Assembly (NCBI RefSeq): GCF_001642795.1
Contig: NZ_LKEH01000019.1
Coordinates: forward strand, 44,390-84,058
Direction of reading: 5' to 3'
Source of the DNA: Pseudomonas viridiflava
Lineage (GTDB): Bacteria; Pseudomonadota; Gammaproteobacteria; Pseudomonadales; Pseudomonadaceae
Length of the DNA stretch: 39,669 nucleotides
The position numbers and the translations under genes were made by a program. This document shows, in pieces, positions 36,300 to 39,669 of this stretch (position 1 is its first letter; the number at the start of each line of letters is the position of its first letter). The notes beneath the pieces are model-generated. The model saw only the letters and a program-made list of their open reading frames with translations. It did no database searches and was not told where the DNA came from.

Positions 36300-37532
36300 A
36301 TGACTGCCAAGGCTCAACCCAGCCCCGACTCTGCCACTGCCCCGATTCCTCCGATCCTCAAGCGCCCCTGGCTGTTGCTGCTGGGTCTGGTGCTGGTGGC
36401 TCTTAACCTGCGCCCCGCGTTGTCCAGCATCGCGCCCTTGCTCAATAACGTGTCCGACAGCCTGGGTATGTCGGCTGCCGAAGCGGGCCTGCTGACCACC
36501 TTGCCGGTGCTGTGCCTGGGCCTGTTCGCACCGCTGGCACCGATTCTGGCACGCCGCTTTGGCAGTGAGCGGGTCGTTCTGGTGATTCTGCTGCTGCTCG
36601 CGTCGGGTCTGGCAGTGCGCAGTCTGTTCGGTGAATTCGGCCTGTTCACGGGGAGCCTGATGGCGGGCGCGAGCATCGGCATCATCGGCGTGCTGCTGCC
36701 GGGCATCGTCAAGCGCGACTTTCCGAAGCAGGCAGGCGCAATGACCGGTGTCTACACCATGGCGCTGTGTCTGGGTGCGGCCATCGCAGCGGGCTCCACC
36801 GTGCCGCTGAGTCATTACTTCGATGACAGCTGGCAGATCGGTCTGGGGTTCTGGCTGATTCCGGCACTGATCGCTGCGTTGCTCTGGCTGCCGCAAGCCC
36901 TTGAAATACACGGCACGCACCGTGATGTTTACCGGGTCAAAGGCCTGCTGCGTGATCGGCTGGCCTGGCAGGTGACGCTGTACATGGGGCTGCAGTCTTC
37001 GCTGTCCTACATCGTGTTTGGCTGGCTTCCGTCGATTCTGATCGGCCGCGGCATGACCCCGACCCAGGCAGGTCTGCTCCTGTCTGGATCGATCATCGTG
37101 CAGGTCATCAGCGCCCTGAGCGCCCCCTGGCTGGCGACGCGTGGCAAGGACCAGCGTCTGGCAATCATGCTGGTGATGTCGCTGACCCTCACCGGATTGT
37201 TCGGCTGCCTTTATGCGCCGCTGGAAGGTCTGTGGGGTTGGGCGATTCTGCTGGGCCTGGGGCAGGGCGGTACGTTCAGTCTTGCGCTGGCGTTGATCGT
37301 GTTGCGTTCAAGGGATTCGCATGTGGCGTCCAATCTGTCGAGCATGGCGCAAGGTTTCGGCTACACCATCGCCTCGATGGGGCCGTTTGCGGTCGGTGTC
37401 GTGCACGACGTGACCGGCAACTGGAATGCGATTGGCTGGATCTTCGCCGTATTGGGTCTTGGCGCGATGATCGCGGGCATGGGGGCGGGTCGATCGTTGT
37501 ACGTGCAGGTGAGCAGTGAGAAGGTCCAATAA
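36300..37532 (+). CDS. CynX/NimT-family MFS transporter
   Basis: This 410-aa inner-membrane major facilitator protein has about 12 hydrophobic helices, starting near residue 24 (RPWLLLLGLVLVALNLRPAL). The segment LNLRPALSSIAPLL is typical of the CynX/NimT cyanate and nitroimidazole transporter group. The loop after TM2 has LAPILARRFGSERVV, the motif-A-like region. The substrate cannot be told from sequence; some relatives are named cyanate permeases without test. No strong ribosome-binding site precedes the ATG. It stands alone, about 120 nt after the aap terminator. Confidence 0.88.
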   Translation: MTAKAQPSPDSATAPIPPILKRPWLLLLGLVLVALNLRPALSSIAPLLNNVSDSLGMSAAEAGLLTTLPVLCLGLFAPLAPILARRFGSERVVLVILLLLASGLAVRSLFGEFGLFTGSLMAGASIGIIGVLLPGIVKRDFPKQAGAMTGVYTMALCLGAAIAAGSTVPLSHYFDDSWQIGLGFWLIPALIAALLWLPQALEIHGTHRDVYRVKGLLRDRLAWQVTLYMGLQSSLSYIVFGWLPSILIGRGMTPTQAGLLLSGSIIVQVISALSAPWLATRGKDQRLAIMLVMSLTLTGLFGCLYAPLEGLWGWAILLGLGQGGTFSLALALIVLRSRDSHVASNLSSMAQGFGYTIASMGPFAVGVVHDVTGNWNAIGWIFAVLGLGAMIAGMGAGRSLYVQVSSEKVQ

Positions 37533-37616
37533 CCTTATTTGTTTGCTAAATGTTGGTAGCTCCCAACGCGTTTGCCGCTTATCGTGCACGCATCTTTTGC
37601 CAAGGGAACTGCACGC

Positions 37617-38108
37617 ATGAGTTACGAAGAAGACAGTCAGGCCAACAGCGCTCTCATCACCCGCTTTTATGAAGCGTTCGCTCAGCTGGACGCCGAGGCA
37701 ATGAGCGCCTGTTACACCGACGATGTGCTGTTCAGCGATCCGGTGTTCGGCGAGTTGCGTGGCCGTCAGGCAGGTGACATGTGGCGCATGCTCACGTCGC
37801 GTGCCAAGGACTTCTCGGTGGTGTTCGATCAGGTGCGTGCAGACGACCGTTCCGGGAGCGCCCACTGGGTGGCGACCTACCTGTTCAGCCAGACCGGGCG
37901 CACAGTGGTCAACGACATTCAGGCGCGCTTCGTGTTTCGCGACGGCCTGATCTGCGAGCATCATGACCATTTCGACCTGTGGCGCTGGTCGCGTCAGGCC
38001 CTGGGTGCAAAAGGCCTGCTGCTGGGCTGGACGCCGATGGTGCAAAACGCGATTCGCGGCCAGGCGCAGAAAGGTCTGAAAACCTTTACCGAGAGCCGCC
38101 GTGCCTGA
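37617..38108 (+). CDS. NTF2-like (SnoaL-type) family protein
   Basis: This 163-aa cytosolic protein has the NTF2/SnoaL cone fold: [36 protein letters not shown] (about 14-49) and a later strand [18 protein letters not shown]. These folds serve as small isomerases, hydratases or binding modules; no specific reaction can be inferred. ATG 37617 has AAGGGA about 9 nt upstream and is preferred over an in-frame ATG 45 nt earlier. The 3' end overlaps the GIY-YIG gene by eight bases, so the two are probably co-translated. Confidence 0.88.
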   Translation: MSYEEDSQANSALITRFYEAFAQLDAEAMSACYTDDVLFSDPVFGELRGRQAGDMWRMLTSRAKDFSVVFDQVRADDRSGSAHWVATYLFSQTGRTVVNDIQARFVFRDGLICEHHDHFDLWRWSRQALGAKGLLLGWTPMVQNAIRGQAQKGLKTFTESRRA

Positions 38109-38454
38109 GCCATGTGCAGTCGCTGCCGGGTCGATCAACAAGCCTCTGGTCTGCAAGCCCTGGTTCGTTTATCTCGTGCGCGCTGCCAATGGTTCGTTGT
38201 ACTGCGGCATTAGCGATGATCCTGTCCGACGCTTTGCCGCTCACCAGAGCGGCAAGGGTGCACGCTTTTTCTGTTCAAGCCCGGCCGTGGCGCTGGTGTA
38301 CGTCGAACAGCACGTCAGCAAGGGCGAAGCCCTGCGTCATGAGCGGTTGATCAAGAAGCTGCGCAAGACGGCCAAGGAGGTGCTGGCTGCCAGCTACAAA
38401 GGTGTGCCGGTTCAGGTATCGATCAATGAGCGTGATGTCATGCCATCCAGCTGA
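38101..38454 (+). CDS. GIY-YIG nuclease-superfamily protein
   Basis: This 117-aa protein of the small UPF0213/YhbQ group starts at a GTG. A 19-residue N-terminal tail precedes the GIY-YIG fold: [20 protein letters not shown], then the conserved Arg in PVRRFAAHQ, and the [14 protein letters not shown] helix with the catalytic-type Glu. Single-domain relatives bind or nick DNA, and their cellular role is poorly known. Start inside the preceding NTF2-like gene implies coupling. A shorter start just before the fold cannot be excluded. Confidence 0.88.
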   Translation: MPEPCAVAAGSINKPLVCKPWFVYLVRAANGSLYCGISDDPVRRFAAHQSGKGARFFCSSPAVALVYVEQHVSKGEALRHERLIKKLRKTAKEVLAASYKGVPVQVSINERDVMPSS

Positions 38455-38518
38455 GGCGGTAGGCTGTCAGGGAGGTGCGGGGTAAGCTGTCTGCTTTCCA
38501 CGCGCCCTGAGGCTGAAC

Positions 38519-39451
38519 ATGTCCGAGTTGATTCTTCACCATTACCCCACCTCGTTGTTTGCCGAAAAAGCCCGTCTGATGCTGGGTTTCAAGGGCCTTT
38601 CCTGGCGCTCTGTGACCATTCCATCGATCATGCCCAAACCTGACCTGACGGCGCTGACCGGCGGTTATCGTCGGACGCCGGTGTTGCAGGTCGGTGCGGA
38701 TATCTATTGCGATACAGCCCTGATGGCGCGCCGTCTGGAACATGAAAAGGCTTCCCCGACGTTCTACCCGGAAGATCAGGAATTTACCGTCGCCAGCCTG
38801 GCCGCCTGGGGCGATTCGGTACTGTTCATGCACGCGGTGAGTCTGGTATTCCAGCCGGAATCGTTGGCCGTGCGCTTTGCCAAGGTCCCGCCCGAGGCCG
38901 CCAAGGCATTCGTTGCAGATCGTTCATCGCTGTTCACCGGCGGCAGCGCAACGCGCCTGAGTGCCGAGCAGGCCAAACACCAGTGGCCGACGTTCATGGC
39001 ACGTCTGGAGTTGCAGTTGTCACGCAATGGCGACTTCCTGTTCGGTGAGCCTTCGATTGCCGATTTCAGCGTGGCGCACACCCTGTGGTTCCTCAAACAG
39101 ACGCCTGTGACGGCGCCGTTTGTGGATAACTACCCTGGGGTCAGTGCATGGCTTGGCCGCGTGCTGGGCTTCGGCCACGGCGCGCACAGCGACCTGACTT
39201 CGGCCGAGGCCATCGAGATCGCCCGCAATGCCACGCCAGCGGCGCTACCTGAAGAGGCATTCGTAGACCCCAATGGCTTCAAGGCAGGCGATCAGGTGGC
39301 GATCTCGGCGACTGACTACGGAGTTGATAGCGTAGAAGGCGAGCTGGTATTTGCGGGGACTGAGGAGCTGATCCTGCGCCGCGAGGATGATCGAGCGGGT
39401 GTGGTGCATGTGCACTTCCCGAGACTCGGGTTCAAGATCGAGAAACGGTAA
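38519..39451 (+). CDS. Glutathione S-transferase-like protein
   Basis: This 310-aa protein has an N-terminal thioredoxin-like GST domain (SELILHHYPTSLFAEKARLMLGFKGLSW, then TPVLQVGADIYCDTALMARRLE, about 1-76). An all-helical C-terminal domain follows, with the PSIADFSVAHTLWFL segment containing the conserved Asp (about 180-194). About 80 extra C-terminal residues form a predicted beta-rich tail (FKAGDQVAISATDYGVDSVEGEL). The usual catalytic Ser/Tyr is not clear, so activity is uncertain. It is probably cytosolic and a single-gene unit. Confidence 0.88.
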   Translation: MSELILHHYPTSLFAEKARLMLGFKGLSWRSVTIPSIMPKPDLTALTGGYRRTPVLQVGADIYCDTALMARRLEHEKASPTFYPEDQEFTVASLAAWGDSVLFMHAVSLVFQPESLAVRFAKVPPEAAKAFVADRSSLFTGGSATRLSAEQAKHQWPTFMARLELQLSRNGDFLFGEPSIADFSVAHTLWFLKQTPVTAPFVDNYPGVSAWLGRVLGFGHGAHSDLTSAEAIEIARNATPAALPEEAFVDPNGFKAGDQVAISATDYGVDSVEGELVFAGTEELILRREDDRAGVVHVHFPRLGFKIEKR

Positions 39452-39460
39452 AGCGGCAAC

Positions 39461-39545
39461 TGATCGTTCCGCGTCACTTCAAGAGCGGACGCGGAACGTC
39501 TTGGGGAGCATTCCCACGCAGAGCGCTCATCGTTATACAGAAGTC
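39461..39545. repeat. Interspersed repeat after the GST-like gene
   Basis: This copy begins tgatcgttcc and forms a perfect 10-bp stem gttccgcgtc/gacgcggaac (39466-39475 and 39488-39497). It continues with gcattcccacgcagagcg and catcgttatac, words shared in inverse orientation with the copies at 1-112 and 29139-29230. No gene is present. Confidence 0.75.
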
Positions 39546-39577
39546 CGCAAGACGCGCAAAACGGGGCCCAAAACGAA

Positions 39578-39642
39578 AGTGACTGACTGAATGTATAACC
39601 CGTGGGAGGCGGCTTGCCGGCGATGGCGTCAGTTCAGTCACT
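39578..39642. repeat. REP-type palindrome at right edge
   Basis: agtgactgactga (39578-39590) and tcagttcagtcact (39629-39642) flank gtgggaggcggcttgccggc, the familiar Pseudomonas REP core (usually GTGGGAGCGGGCTTGCCCGC). The remaining bases to 39669 show no gene. Confidence 0.75.
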
Positions 39643-39669
39643 GACAGGTCGCTTCAGAAAAAGCATCGC

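Overview
The window comes from a fluorescent pseudomonad, most likely of the Pseudomonas syringae group. It carries a complete 12-gene alginate operon in Pseudomonas order. Several catalytic residues fall at the positions published for Pseudomonas alginate proteins: AlgD Cys268, AlgG His319, AlgX Asp174/His176/Ser269, AlgJ Asp190/His192/Ser288, AlgI His322 and Alg44 Asp44. The flanking housekeeping genes (yaaA, PIN-PhoH ATPase, moaCDE, rhlB, esterase, aapJQMP) are also typical of Pseudomonas. DNA is GC-rich except in the accessory block near the left end.

Left end (1-6700): a short-chain dehydrogenase and a small membrane protein form a minus-strand pair. Next is an accessory block with a soluble PI-PLC-X-like protein (minus) and, divergently, an 898-aa TccC-type Rhs protein (plus) whose C-terminal tip is AT-richer than its core. 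A 57-bp direct repeat of the 3' part of the small membrane gene recurs beyond the PLC gene and marks a past rearrangement. No immunity gene follows rhs.

Alginate operon (23066 down to 6709, minus strand): algD-alg8-alg44-algK-algE-algG-algX-algL-algI-algJ-algF-algA. It is preceded by an AlgU (sigma-22)-like promoter near 23545-23573 and an inferred leader of about 470 nt, and is followed by a strong hairpin terminator facing rhs. AlgD and AlgA supply GDP-sugar precursor. Alg8 and Alg44 polymerise under c-di-GMP control. AlgK and AlgE export, AlgG epimerises, AlgL cleaves, and AlgX/I/J/F acetylate. Structured gaps occur between algD and alg8, algL and algI (hairpins plus a G-quadruplex motif), and algF and algA.

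Middle (23883-29123): yaaA, an exported deacetylase-fold protein that has lost expected metal ligands, a PIN-PhoH ATPase, and the molybdopterin synthase cluster moaC-moaD-moaE. Copies of an interspersed hairpin repeat family lie after phoH and after moaE.

Right (29245-39669): rhlB helicase and a carboxylesterase on the minus strand; then a general amino-acid ABC transporter aapJ-aapQ-aapM-aapP with a sigma-54-like promoter upstream and a hairpin after aapJ; then a CynX-type MFS transporter, an NTF2-like protein overlapping a GIY-YIG protein, a GST-like protein, and more repeat elements. No tRNA, rRNA, CRISPR array or transposase gene was seen.
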